NCBI RefSeq assembly: GCF_025273675.1
Contig: NZ_CP045809.1
Span: 3,782,001-3,846,000 of the forward strand
Direction: 5' to 3'
Source of the DNA: Gordonia pseudamarae
GTDB lineage: Bacteria > Actinomycetota > Actinomycetes > Mycobacteriales > Mycobacteriaceae
DNA: 64,000 nt
Position 1 is the stretch's first letter; every line of letters starts with the position of its first letter. The translations under genes and the position numbers were made by a program. The notes under the pieces are model-generated. The model saw only the letters and a program-made list of their open reading frames with translations. It had not been told where the DNA came from and did no database searches. Below are positions 37,500-46,658 of the stretch, piece after piece.

Positions 37500-38309
37500 G
37501 TGGATCTGGGATTTGCCGGCGCCGTGGTCGTGGTCAACGGCGGCACCAAGGGGATGGGCCGGGCGGCGGCCGAGACGGTCGCGGCCGAAGGCGCGAAGGT
37601 GGCGCTGCTGGCCCGGGGTGAGCAGGGTCTGGCCGATACGTCGGCGCGACTGACCGAGCTGGGCGCCGCCGACGTCCTGCCGATTCCCACCGACCTCAAC
37701 AGCCGCACCGAGATCGACGCCGCGTTCGCCACGATCGGGCAGCGTTGGGGCGTGGTCAACACGCTGGTCAACGCCGTCGGGCCGGTCGATGTGGGCATCG
37801 GCCCGCTCGATGCCGTCGACGATGCCAATTGGCACGCCACCTTCGACATCGGCACCCTCAGCGCCGTCAAATGTGTCGAGGCCGCACTCCCGTTGCTCCG
37901 CAAGGCGCAGTGGGCACGCATCGTGAACGTGTCCGCGCATTCGGTGCGACGCCAGTCGCCCACCCTGATCGCCTATACCGCCGCCAAGGCCGCACTGACC
38001 AGCGTCAGCAAGAACCTCTCGCAAACCCTTGCACCCGAGGGAATCCTGGTCAACACGGTTTCCCCCGGATCGTTCCTGTCCCAGGGCCTGCGTGACTACC
38101 TGTCCCGGCTTCCCGAGGACCGTCGTCCCGACCTGGATGATCTGTACGCGGTCATGGACTCGATCGACGCCGAGTTCGGTCATCCCGCCTTCATCCGCCG
38201 CGCGGCCCTGCCCGCCGAGATCGGGCCGGTCATCGCGTTCGCCGGGTCGCGGACCAACACATACATGACCGGCGCCGACCTCAACGTCGACGGAGGTTCC
38301 GACTTCTGA
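37500..38309 (+). CDS. Short-chain dehydrogenase/reductase
   Basis: A 269-residue classical SDR. Cofactor loop VNGGTKGMGRA (a variant of TGxxxGxG), NAVGPVD in place of NNAG, catalytic Ser in NVSAHSV and YxxxK in AYTAAK. The C-terminal TGADLNVDGGSDF is typical. GTG 37500 has GGAGG 7 nt before it. It lies at the left edge of the isonitrile/NRPS cluster and could oxidise or reduce an intermediate, but it may be unrelated. Preceding 37249-37499 holds no gene. Confidence 0.88.
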   Translation: MDLGFAGAVVVVNGGTKGMGRAAAETVAAEGAKVALLARGEQGLADTSARLTELGAADVLPIPTDLNSRTEIDAAFATIGQRWGVVNTLVNAVGPVDVGIGPLDAVDDANWHATFDIGTLSAVKCVEAALPLLRKAQWARIVNVSAHSVRRQSPTLIAYTAAKAALTSVSKNLSQTLAPEGILVNTVSPGSFLSQGLRDYLSRLPEDRRPDLDDLYAVMDSIDAEFGHPAFIRRAALPAEIGPVIAFAGSRTNTYMTGADLNVDGGSDF

Positions 38310-38391
38310 CCTCGGACTCCCCGGGGTACCTCACAACACCTCTTGACCCTGTGAGTCCACTGTGACAGGATTCGCGATGGCAAGGCCCTGG

Positions 38392-38410
38392 TTAGGCAAG
38401 CCATAACAAA
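38392..38410. promoter_or_regulatory. Weak iron-box-like site before the carrier-thioesterase gene
   Basis: The 19 nt TTAGGCAAGCCATAACAAA match 13 of 19 positions of the DtxR/IdeR consensus (TTAGGTTAGCCTAACCTAA) and sit 60 nt before the ATG at 38470. The left half is good and the right half is weak. Confidence 0.4.
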
Positions 38411-38469
38411 CTCGTCGCGCATTGTCGCCGACGGGTTGACGGCCGTCGGTATGTGTCAGGAGGAGTGCG

Positions 38470-39540
38470 ATGCCGCTGGGTCGCCGCCGCATCCTGCGCA
38501 CAACCAGGGGCCGTCAGACGGGCTCCACCACCGAACAACTGCTGGCGCAGCGCTGGGCGAAGGCGCTCGGCGGCGTCGATGTGGGCCCGGATGACACGTT
38601 CTACGATCTCGGCGGTTCGTCACTGCAGGTGGTCGAGATGCTGGACGGTTTCCGGTACGACTGGGCCGTCGCACTGACCCCCGCAGACCTCGTCGAGCAC
38701 CCGACGCTGCGCGAGTTCGCCGCACATATTGACGCCGTCCGCAGCCGCGGTTTCCGCACCCGGACATCGACGACCATTCGGCTGCAAGAAGGTTCGCCGC
38801 CCGGTGACACGCTGTTCTGCGTGGCCGGTGCGGGTGCGTCAACGCTCAGCTTTGTCAGACTCGCCGCCGCGCTCGAGCCCGACATCACCGTCTACTCGTT
38901 GCACGGGCGCGGCCAGGAAACGCGGGGCATCCCCGAATTGACCCTCAAGGGGCAGGCGCGGCGCCAGGTCCGGCAGATCCGTGCGATCCAACCGTCGGGC
39001 GTCTACCACCTGGCCGGACATTCCTCGGGTGCGGTCGTCGCCCTCGAGTGCGCTCGACTGCTGCGCGATTCCGGAGCGCAGGTGGCGCCGCTGGTGCTGA
39101 TTGATCCGCGGGTCCCGGCCCGCTCCGCGCCCGCGAACCCGACCGACTCCGCGAATCCGCCGGCCGGGCGAGCCCGCGGCGACGGCGCTCCGGCCGCCGC
39201 CACCCCGCCGATGCACGAAAGATTGCTCACCCACGCCAGGGTCGCGGCGTGCGGTATCGTGCAGTTCGACGTCAAGACGCAACAGGACATCGCCTGGGAG
39301 CGTGGCCGGCGGTCTCACGATCGGCACCGCCTGCGCCCTTTCGACCACCCGATGACGATCGCCTTCAGCCGCGAATACATCGACCACATCGAACTGTGGC
39401 GGCATTTCACCGGCTCGGAAACTGAATTCACCGAGATCTGCGAGCGGCACAACGATCCGTTGCGGGACACTTTTGTCGCCACATTGTGCGCCGATCTCAT
39501 CACCGAGCGGTGTCTGGACAGCCTCAACCACGCACCGTAG
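38470..39540 (+). CDS. Free-standing peptidyl/acyl-carrier - thioesterase didomain protein
   Basis: 356 residues. A carrier domain (residues about 15-90) has the phosphopantetheine Ser in DTFYDLGGSSLQVVEML. A type I-like thioesterase follows (about 100-356), with Ser in LAGHSSGAVVALE and a C-terminal His region. AGGAGG is 6 nt before ATG. In known isonitrile lipopeptide loci a stand-alone acyl carrier (ScoB/Rv0100) receives the fatty acid. No separate carrier gene is seen here, so this carrier half may do that job, while the thioesterase may release or edit chains. An alternative is that it is the detached last domains of the NRPS. Confidence 0.8.
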   Translation: MPLGRRRILRTTRGRQTGSTTEQLLAQRWAKALGGVDVGPDDTFYDLGGSSLQVVEMLDGFRYDWAVALTPADLVEHPTLREFAAHIDAVRSRGFRTRTSTTIRLQEGSPPGDTLFCVAGAGASTLSFVRLAAALEPDITVYSLHGRGQETRGIPELTLKGQARRQVRQIRAIQPSGVYHLAGHSSGAVVALECARLLRDSGAQVAPLVLIDPRVPARSAPANPTDSANPPAGRARGDGAPAAATPPMHERLLTHARVAACGIVQFDVKTQQDIAWERGRRSHDRHRLRPFDHPMTIAFSREYIDHIELWRHFTGSETEFTEICERHNDPLRDTFVATLCADLITERCLDSLNHAP

Positions 39541-39603
39541 GGACCTTGTGCCCCACATCAACCGGGCACACCCGGCCGGTTTGCAAAGAGACAGTAAATA
39601 GTG

Positions 39604-39622
39604 TTAGCTAAGGCTTACCTAA
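39604..39622. promoter_or_regulatory. Iron box (DtxR/IdeR-type operator)
   Basis: TTAGCTAAGGCTTACCTAA matches the mycobacterial IdeR consensus TTAGGTTAGGCTAACCTAA at 16 of 19 positions. It lies 21 nt before the dioxygenase ATG, overlapping the likely promoter. This predicts repression when iron is plentiful. Confidence 0.75.
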
Positions 39623-39643
39623 TTTTAGACTTGGTGAGGCGCT

Positions 39644-40522
39644 ATGGAATTTTCTACCGTGTCGGCAAATCAACTCGGAATCACTGTGCGCGGACTGATT
39701 CCGCAGGTGGCCACCGATGACGAGATCAGGCAATTGCACGACGCCGTGTTCGAACACAAGCTGGTGATTCTCAAGAACCAGGATCTGCCCAGCCCCGACT
39801 ACCTCGAATTCGCGCGCCGATTCGGTGACGTCGTCCGCTACTACGAACCGATGTACGAACACCCCGAGCACCCGGACATCTTCGTCTCGTCGAACGTTCC
39901 GAAGGACGGCAAGCAGATCGGTGTGCCGCGCACCGGAAAGTTCTGGCATTCGGACTACCAGTTCCGGTCCGACCCCTTCGCCATCACCTTCATCTATCCG
40001 CAAGTCATCCCCATCAAAAACCGGGGCACCTTCTACATCAACATGGCCGACGCCTACCGCAGGTTGCCCGGGGACCTCAAACGCGAGATCGAGGGCACCT
40101 ACAGCGTCCATTCGGTGCGCAAGTACTTCAAGATCCGCCCGAGCGATGTCTACCGGCCGCTCAGTGAGGTCATCCGCGAGGTGGAGACCAAGACCCCGCC
40201 GCACATCTGCCCGACCGTCGTCAAGCATCCACGTACGGGTGAGCCGGTGCTGTATATCAGTGAAGGTTTCACCGTGGGAATCCAGGACGGCGACGGCAAC
40301 GATCTGGGTGAGGACCTGCTACAACGCCTGTTCGAGGCCACCGGCCAACTCGACGACAGTTGCTCGCAGCCGGGCACCCACCTGGTGACCCCCGAACCGG
40401 GTGATCTGCTGATGTGGGACAACCGCTCGCTGATCCATCGTGCGTTACACACCCCCACGCCGGAACCGACCGTCTCACACCGCGTCACCGTGTCCGACGG
40501 AGCAACCCTCCAGCCGGTCTGA
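39644..40522 (+). CDS. Isonitrile-forming non-heme Fe(II)/2-oxoglutarate dioxygenase (ScoE / Rv0097 type)
   Basis: A 292-residue TauD-fold enzyme. In the characterised family it converts an N-carboxymethyl-3-aminoacyl substrate to an isonitrile by oxidation and decarboxylation. Iron ligands are His102 and Asp104 (FWHSDYQF) and His265 (DNRSLIHRA), and Arg280 should bind 2-oxoglutarate. The three-Tyr pattern YYEPMY (66, 67, 71), which in ScoE lines the substrate pocket, is present, as are [10 protein letters not shown] and the Lys region after it. The similarity to Rv0097 runs the whole length, unlike generic TauD proteins. An iron box lies just upstream. A hairpin after it separates it from the thioesterase gene. 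Confidence 0.88.
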   Translation: MEFSTVSANQLGITVRGLIPQVATDDEIRQLHDAVFEHKLVILKNQDLPSPDYLEFARRFGDVVRYYEPMYEHPEHPDIFVSSNVPKDGKQIGVPRTGKFWHSDYQFRSDPFAITFIYPQVIPIKNRGTFYINMADAYRRLPGDLKREIEGTYSVHSVRKYFKIRPSDVYRPLSEVIREVETKTPPHICPTVVKHPRTGEPVLYISEGFTVGIQDGDGNDLGEDLLQRLFEATGQLDDSCSQPGTHLVTPEPGDLLMWDNRSLIHRALHTPTPEPTVSHRVTVSDGATLQPV

Positions 40523-40539
40523 GCACTACCCGCCTTACC

Positions 40540-40582
40540 GGCGAGACCGGGCCGCACACGATCTGTCCGGCCCGGTCTCGCC
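40540..40582 (+). terminator. Hairpin between the dioxygenase and thioesterase genes
   Basis: A perfect 14-bp stem (40540-40553 with 40569-40582, 15-nt loop) starts 18 nt after the dioxygenase stop and ends 21 nt before the next start. It should terminate or attenuate inside what is otherwise one pathway. Confidence 0.65.
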
Positions 40583-40603
40583 TCACGATTGGACTATCCC
40601 GAC

Positions 40604-41134
40604 ATGACCGTCACCCTGCCCGAACATCATCGAAGACTTTCCGACGCCGAGCTTTTCACACGGGTCATGGCCCCGTACGCCGGCAAACGGGCCATCTATC
40701 TCACCGAACCGCCAACAGTCACCGTCGAAGACGGAAACCTTTGTAGTGCAGGTTCTTACAGCATTTCCGAGCCCTGCTACATCGATGACACCGGCCACTT
40801 CAACGCGGCCGAGTTCATCATCTGCTACAACCAGCTGATGTACCACGCCCTTGCGGTGGCGGTACGCGATGACCTCACCCCGCAGTTCGCGCCGTGGACA
40901 CTGGAGGACTACTGGGCCAAGCAACTGCCCGATGTCCTGATCGTCGAAACCACGTCCAAGTTCATCCGGCCCATCGCATCAACCGCGTTCACCGGCCGGT
41001 TCTCCGTCACATCGACGATGGCCGGCAACCGGCTCCTGGTCCTGGACACCGCGATCGCCTTCAGTGACGACACCGGCGGGCAGTGCTCGGGAACCGTCCG
41101 CCTGGCCATCGTCCAGCCGCCGGTGAAGCGATGA
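40604..41134 (+). CDS. FcoT-like thioesterase of isonitrile lipopeptide biosynthesis (ScoD / Rv0098 type)
   Basis: 176 residues, hotdog-fold. The blocks RVMAPYAGKRAIYL, DDTGHFNAAEFIICYNQLMY and the Cys/Gly C-terminal region match Rv0098 (FcoT) along the length. In the known pathway this protein adds glycine to the beta carbon of an unsaturated acyl-carrier and releases the product. ATG 40604 agrees with the family start; a TTG at 40589 is in frame. The gene ends in an ATGA overlap with the ligase gene. Naming follows the described Sco/INL order and relies on recognisable similarity, not a search. Confidence 0.85.
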   Translation: MTVTLPEHHRRLSDAELFTRVMAPYAGKRAIYLTEPPTVTVEDGNLCSAGSYSISEPCYIDDTGHFNAAEFIICYNQLMYHALAVAVRDDLTPQFAPWTLEDYWAKQLPDVLIVETTSKFIRPIASTAFTGRFSVTSTMAGNRLLVLDTAIAFSDDTGGQCSGTVRLAIVQPPVKR

Positions 41135-42705
41135 CCGACACCGCTCACCAGATCACCCAGGATCGGCTCTACTTTCCCGAATGCCGCACCCTCACAGGAA
41201 CACTCGCCTTTCACGCCGCACGGATACCAGAGCATCCGGCGGTGGTGACCGCGCAGTCCACGCTCAGCTACCACGATCTCGACGGCACCAGCAACCGACT
41301 GGCTCGCGCCCTGGCCGACGCCGGCGCCGAGGCCGGCACCCGGATCGCGGTGATCGGGCATGAGAGCGCCCACTACTACGAGCTGCTGTTCGCGGTGGCC
41401 AAGATCGGGGCCGTCCTGGTCCCGGTCAACTGGCGACTGTCGGCCCCCGAGGTGGCGCACATCCTCAACGATTCACAGGCCATGTTCCTGTTCGCCGACG
41501 GCTCGACCGACACCGCCGAACAACTGCCCTCGGTCACCATGATTCGTTATGACACAAGCGATTACCCGGACTGGCTCGACCGGTTCGATGACGCTCCGGT
41601 GATACCGGACACCACAGAGAACGACCCGATCGCCCAGCTGTACACCAGCGGCACCACCGGTCTGCCCAAGGGTGTCGTACTGCCGCAACGCAGCTTCTTC
41701 GCCATCGGCGACCTGCTCGCCGAGGCCGGGGTCGACTGGATCGACTGGCGCGAGGGCGATGTGAGCCTGATCGGCCTGCCTGGTTTCCACATCGGCGGAT
41801 TGTGGTGGGCGATGCAGGGTTTCCGTGCCGGGATCACCAATGCGGTGATGCCGTTCTTCAGCGCCGAACACGCGCTCGCCCTGTTCTCGCGATACCGTGT
41901 CACCACCGGCTGCATGGCGGCGGCGATGATTCAGATCCTGCTCAGCGATCCGTCGGTGTCGCGGCGCACCTTCGCCTCACTGCGCAAGGTCATCTACGGC
42001 GGATCACCCATCAGCGAGGATCTGCTGCAACGGGCGATGACGATCCTCCGATGCGATTTCGCACAGATCTACGGACTCACCGAAACCGGCAATACCGCCG
42101 TCTGCCTGCCGCCGGACCAGCATCGCCCGGGAACCACACGGATGCGTGCGGCCGGACGCCCCTATCCCGGTGTCGAGTGCCGCATCGTCGACGACGACAG
42201 TCGGACGCTGCCGGTGGGAGTCGTCGGCGAGGTGCATCTGCGAACCCCGGCCCGGATGCTGGAGTACTGGCGGCTGCCGGAGGCGACCGCGGCAACCCTC
42301 GTCGACGGCTGGATCATCACCGGCGACGCGGGATACCTGGATTCCGACGGATATCTGTACATCCACGACCGCATCAAGGACATGATCATCTCCGCGGGTG
42401 AGAACGTGTATCCGGCCGAGATCGAGAACGTGCTCGCCGGGCATCCGGCGGTACACGATGTCGCGGTGATCGGCGTCCCCGACGAACGCTGGGGCGAGGC
42501 GATCCACGCGTTTGTCACCGTGACCGCGGGTGCCCAGATCGAGACGCGCTCGCTGGTGGAGTTCGCCTCCACGCGGCTCGCGGCGTTCAAGCTTCCAGCG
42601 AGGTATCACATCGTCGAATCGATTCCGCGTAATCCCAGTGGCAAGATATTGCGTCGTGAACTGCGAGCCGAATTCTGGTCGGGCCGGGACCGTCAGGTCA
42701 ACTAG
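41131..42705 (+). CDS. Fatty acyl-AMP/acyl-carrier ligase (ScoC / FadD10 type)
   Basis: A 524-residue ANL-superfamily adenylating enzyme. AMP-binding loop LYTSGTTGLPKG, IYGLTET, ITGDAGYLDSDGYLYIHDR and the catalytic Lys near the end (NPSGKILRREL) are all intact. With the FcoT-like and ScoE-like neighbours it fits FadD10, which loads a fatty acid onto the pathway's carrier protein. ATG 41131 overlaps the preceding stop (ATGA). The following flippase gene starts 3 nt later. Confidence 0.88.
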   Translation: MTDTAHQITQDRLYFPECRTLTGTLAFHAARIPEHPAVVTAQSTLSYHDLDGTSNRLARALADAGAEAGTRIAVIGHESAHYYELLFAVAKIGAVLVPVNWRLSAPEVAHILNDSQAMFLFADGSTDTAEQLPSVTMIRYDTSDYPDWLDRFDDAPVIPDTTENDPIAQLYTSGTTGLPKGVVLPQRSFFAIGDLLAEAGVDWIDWREGDVSLIGLPGFHIGGLWWAMQGFRAGITNAVMPFFSAEHALALFSRYRVTTGCMAAAMIQILLSDPSVSRRTFASLRKVIYGGSPISEDLLQRAMTILRCDFAQIYGLTETGNTAVCLPPDQHRPGTTRMRAAGRPYPGVECRIVDDDSRTLPVGVVGEVHLRTPARMLEYWRLPEATAATLVDGWIITGDAGYLDSDGYLYIHDRIKDMIISAGENVYPAEIENVLAGHPAVHDVAVIGVPDERWGEAIHAFVTVTAGAQIETRSLVEFASTRLAAFKLPARYHIVESIPRNPSGKILRRELRAEFWSGRDRQVN

Positions 42706-42708
42706 GCC

Positions 42709-44055
42709 GTGACAGAGCAGGTCACCATGGGAGCCGAACCGTCCACCGACCCGGGTGGCCGGTCACGGTGGCAGAGCCTGGAGTTCAATTCAACCGCGCT
42801 GATGGCGGCGGGGTTGATCAACAGTGCGCTCGGCCTGGTGTTCTGGGCGCTGGCCGCGCGCTTCTTCGTCGAAGCCGAGGTGGGGCGCGCCGGCGCGGTC
42901 ATCAACACCGCGGTCATGCTGTCGACGCTGGCCAACCTGAGTCTCGGCGCATTGTACGAACGCTTCCTTCCGCTCGCCGGACGCCTTACCGGCGGACTGT
43001 TGATCCGCGGCTACGTCGTGACCGGGACGCTCGCACTGACCCTCGGCGCGATCTTCATCGCCGTCGGTCCGGCCGACGACTTGTTCGGGTCCACCACGGG
43101 CAAGGGGCTGTTCCCGCTGTGCGTGGCCGTGCTGGCCGCCTTCGCGCTGGCCGATTCGGTGCTCGTGGGTCTGCGCATCGCCCGGTGGGCCGCGGTCAAG
43201 AACATCACCCTCGCCGTGCTGAAGCTCACCGTGTTGTGCGGGCTCGGCATCACCGTGGCCGACCGGAACGATTCGATGTCCGGCGGATCGATGCCCGGAA
43301 GCACGGCGATCGAGGTGTCGTGGGTGCTCACGGCGGCCGTCGCGGTGATCGCGGTGCAGGCCGTGGTGGTGATGTCGGTCCGTGCCCAGTCCCGCACCGA
43401 GCCGTCGTTGCCGCCCAATCGGCAGCTGCTGAGCTACTTCGCGAGCACGTTCGGCATCGCGGCGCTGGCCAGCATCACCCCGCTGGTGTTGCCGCTGTTG
43501 GTGGTGGTGCAGGCCGGGGCCACCGACACCGCCTACTTCACCGTGTCATGGACCATCGTCTCGGCGATTCTGGTGGCGGTGCTGATGGTGTGCGGGCCGT
43601 TTATCGCCGAGGCCGCCGCCCACCCCGAGCAACTCGCCGCCCTCCTGCGCAGATTCCTGCGCCTGTTCGGTGCGGCCAGCGTGCTGGCCGCGTGCGCTTT
43701 GGGGGTCGGAGGTCCGGTCGCACTGTGGCTGGTCAGCCCCGACTACGCGGCCAACGCGTGGTCGCTGATGCTGGCGGCGGCGCTGGTCCCGATCGCGAGC
43801 GCACCCGGAGTTGTGTTCGCGTGCCTGTGCCGGGTACACCGCACCATGGCGCCTGCGGTCGCGCTGCAGGTGGTGTCCACCGTCGGCGTCATCACCGGCT
43901 GCCTGTGGGTGATCCCGCGGCACGGCATCACCGGCATCGGCTGGACGTACGCCGCGGTGGAAACCCTCGGTTCGCTGTTGATCGCGGTGCCGCTGTGGCG
44001 GCGGCTGCGCACCGACCTCCGGGCGGTTCCCGCGCAGCCCAACCCCCGGCACTGA
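42709..44055 (+). CDS. MOP-superfamily flippase / exporter
   Basis: 448 residues with about 12-14 hydrophobic helices and few charges, similar in layout to polysaccharide or lipid-linked flippases (MATE/MurJ/Wzx type). A short polar N-terminus precedes FNSTALMAAGLINSALGLVF. GTG 42709 follows the ligase stop by 3 nt, so it is in the same transcript. Export of the lipopeptide across the membrane is the natural guess; no cluster of this kind that I know uses a flippase of this class. Confidence 0.75.
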   Translation: MTEQVTMGAEPSTDPGGRSRWQSLEFNSTALMAAGLINSALGLVFWALAARFFVEAEVGRAGAVINTAVMLSTLANLSLGALYERFLPLAGRLTGGLLIRGYVVTGTLALTLGAIFIAVGPADDLFGSTTGKGLFPLCVAVLAAFALADSVLVGLRIARWAAVKNITLAVLKLTVLCGLGITVADRNDSMSGGSMPGSTAIEVSWVLTAAVAVIAVQAVVVMSVRAQSRTEPSLPPNRQLLSYFASTFGIAALASITPLVLPLLVVVQAGATDTAYFTVSWTIVSAILVAVLMVCGPFIAEAAAHPEQLAALLRRFLRLFGAASVLAACALGVGGPVALWLVSPDYAANAWSLMLAAALVPIASAPGVVFACLCRVHRTMAPAVALQVVSTVGVITGCLWVIPRHGITGIGWTYAAVETLGSLLIAVPLWRRLRTDLRAVPAQPNPRH

Positions 44056-44162
44056 ACCCCCTATCCCGACCCCGACCTGTCCGATCGGACACCGTTCGGG
44101 CTAAGAATGCGGTTTCACCTACCCATAGGGCGGCTCTGCCCCCCATTATGTGAGAGGTGTCG

Positions 44163-46658
44163 ATGTCGCTATCCGAAGTGCGGAGCGCCCAGGCCCTGAA
44201 TCGGGCGACGGCGCACAGCGGAACGTTCCCCGGCGGCTGCGTCATCATCGGTGGCCCGGGTTCGGGCAAGACGACAGCCCTACTGGAATTGACACGCACG
44301 ATCGGCGGCCCCGTCACCATGATTTCGGGCACGCTCGGCAACCTCGGCCTCGCTTTTCCGGGCCTGTCCGACACCACCGGAGACTCCGCCCGCTGGGTGG
44401 TGGCCGAACGCCTGCGGTCCGACGCCGCGGCCCTGGCCATCGACGATGCCCATCTGCTCGACGCCGGGTCCGCGGCCATCGTGCACGCCCTGGCGGTTCA
44501 CGACCACATCCCGACCTTCCTGACCTGCCGGACCGAGACACCCGACCGGTCGGCGCCTGCGGCCATCGCCACGATCTGGAAAGATGGCCACCTGCCCCGC
44601 CTGGATCTGGCCGACCTGACCGTCGACGAAGCGACCGACTACCTCCGGGCGGCGCTCGGTCGGGCACCCACCGCCTCGGGGGTGTCCCGGTTGTTGCGCT
44701 GGGCCGGTGGCAGCCCCGCCGCGTTCGTCGAAGGTGTCGCCCTGTCGATCGAGCGCCGCTGCTGGGTGGAGACCGGCGATGTCGCGGTATTCCGGTGGAC
44801 GCCGGCTCTCACTCCCCGCCTGCACGACCAGGCGTGTGCGGAGTTCACGGCACTGCCCGAGCCGGTCCAGCAGGTGGTCGCGTCCCTGGCGGTGGCCACG
44901 CTGGCCTGCGAGTCCCATTGCGGTGGAGGGATTCCCCTCGACGCGGTGCTGGCGGTGTGTGCGGTGGAGGATCTGGTGGCGGCGGAAAAGTGCGGAGTGC
45001 TCGACGCCGACCGCCGCCAGGTATGGCTACGCAAACCGTACCTCGCGTCGTGGGCGGCGTCCGGTACCCGGCAATTGGACGCCGCGATGTGGGCGCAGCG
45101 GCTGGCCGACGGCTGTCTGCTGGCCGCGCGCCGTTCCACCGACCCGGGCGCGGACGACGACACGACCGACCGGACCCTGATGCTGGCCGGTGAGCTGAGC
45201 CGGTTGACACCGCGTCCGGACCCGGATGTACTGGCGGCAGCCGCCGACGCCGCGCTGCGCCAGGGCGAACACCTCACCACGATCCGGCTCGGCAGCGCCT
45301 GTCCCAGCCCGCCCGAGTCGGTGGGTTGGGCCGCACTGCATCTGGCGGATGTGGCGAAGCTGCGCGAGCTGCTGGCAGCATCGACCCCGAGATTCCCCGC
45401 GCTGGTCGCCGTGGCCGGATGCGTCGAGGTGTGGGCGGGCCGGGGTCCGGGCGAATTGCGTTCTCTCACAGCGGACCCGTGCGCGGCGGTCACCAGGGCA
45501 CTGGCCGCCGACACCATCGTCGGAACGTGGATCGCCGCGCTGTACGCGAACGCATTCGCCGTCGCCGGCGATATCGACACGGTCCGGGCCATTCTGGCGC
45601 TCGCCGACCCGGTCGGCACAGGTCCCGGGCCGACGACCTCGGACGCAATGCTCAACCTCTATATGCGTGGCACTCGTGTCATGGCGCTGCGTATGTGCGG
45701 GGATGTGGCCCGTGCCTGCGCCAGTGCCGACCGGCTCATCGAAGACACCCGCACTGCCCCGCCGCGAGTGCGTGCGATGGCCGCACTCGTGGCCGCCGCC
45801 ACGTACGCCGAATCCGGTCAGTTCGCGCAGGCGCGTGCCGGTCTGCACGAGGGAGCCGAGATCTTCGTCGACTCGGTGGGCCGACAACTGTTCACAGGGT
45901 TGATCGCCCGCATATCGGCGATGGAATCGGGAACAATCGACACCGAGTTCGCGGTGTCGGCATCGCCTGTACCCGGAGGTTCTACGGTCACCTCGTTCAC
46001 CTCGATGGATGTCACCAATCGCGCGTGGGTGATGGTGGCCGACAACAGGATCGACGACGCGGTGGCGATGTTGCAGGACGCCGCACATGATGCCGTCGCC
46101 GGCGGCGCACCCGCGGTTGCCGCCGATTGCAGCGAACTGGCCACCCGGCTGTGCCACCCCGACGAAGCCTGCGTACCGACCGCTCTGCGCGACCTTGCCC
46201 GACGACACAATCCGCTCAGCAGATTTGCACTGACAGTGCATTACGCCGATGCCTGGCAGCACCAGGACGGCGAAGCACTGCGGGCCGTCGCCAGGGACTT
46301 CGAGACGGCAGGCAACCTGCCGACCGCCGCCGACGCCGCCGCACAGGCCGCCGAAGCGTTCGACGATGCCCACGACGGACCGGGTGCGTACGCGGCCCGG
46401 ACCCAGGCCCGGCTACTGTCCGCCCGCTTCGATCGACTGAGATCACCGGCGCAACAGCGCATCGAGGACGGCGCCCGACTGACCAGGAGGGAGAAGCAGA
46501 TCATCGAGCTGGTGTGTCGGGGGTTGTCCAACAAGGAGATCGCCGACCAGCTCGAGTTGTCGGTGCGCACCGTCGAGGGGCACGTGTTGCGGGTGTGCGC
46601 CAAACTCGGTGTGCGCTCCCGCGGAGAGGCCGCGCACATATGGAGTCCTTCGGCGTGA
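44163..46658 (+). CDS. Large LuxR-family ATPase regulator (LAL), first of two
   Basis: 831 residues. N-terminal ATPase with P-loop GGPGSGKTT and Walker [11 protein letters not shown], a long alpha-helical repeat middle (TPR-like, about 250-750), and a C-terminal LuxR helix-turn-helix ([20 protein letters not shown] through [11 protein letters not shown]). Such proteins are pathway activators in many actinobacterial clusters. ATG 44163 has GAGAGG 5 nt upstream; GTG 44157 is possible. The gene overlaps the next regulator. Confidence 0.88.
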   Translation: MSLSEVRSAQALNRATAHSGTFPGGCVIIGGPGSGKTTALLELTRTIGGPVTMISGTLGNLGLAFPGLSDTTGDSARWVVAERLRSDAAALAIDDAHLLDAGSAAIVHALAVHDHIPTFLTCRTETPDRSAPAAIATIWKDGHLPRLDLADLTVDEATDYLRAALGRAPTASGVSRLLRWAGGSPAAFVEGVALSIERRCWVETGDVAVFRWTPALTPRLHDQACAEFTALPEPVQQVVASLAVATLACESHCGGGIPLDAVLAVCAVEDLVAAEKCGVLDADRRQVWLRKPYLASWAASGTRQLDAAMWAQRLADGCLLAARRSTDPGADDDTTDRTLMLAGELSRLTPRPDPDVLAAAADAALRQGEHLTTIRLGSACPSPPESVGWAALHLADVAKLRELLAASTPRFPALVAVAGCVEVWAGRGPGELRSLTADPCAAVTRALAADTIVGTWIAALYANAFAVAGDIDTVRAILALADPVGTGPGPTTSDAMLNLYMRGTRVMALRMCGDVARACASADRLIEDTRTAPPRVRAMAALVAAATYAESGQFAQARAGLHEGAEIFVDSVGRQLFTGLIARISAMESGTIDTEFAVSASPVPGGSTVTSFTSMDVTNRAWVMVADNRIDDAVAMLQDAAHDAVAGGAPAVAADCSELATRLCHPDEACVPTALRDLARRHNPLSRFALTVHYADAWQHQDGEALRAVARDFETAGNLPTAADAAAQAAEAFDDAHDGPGAYAARTQARLLSARFDRLRSPAQQRIEDGARLTRREKQIIELVCRGLSNKEIADQLELSVRTVEGHVLRVCAKLGVRSRGEAAHIWSPSA

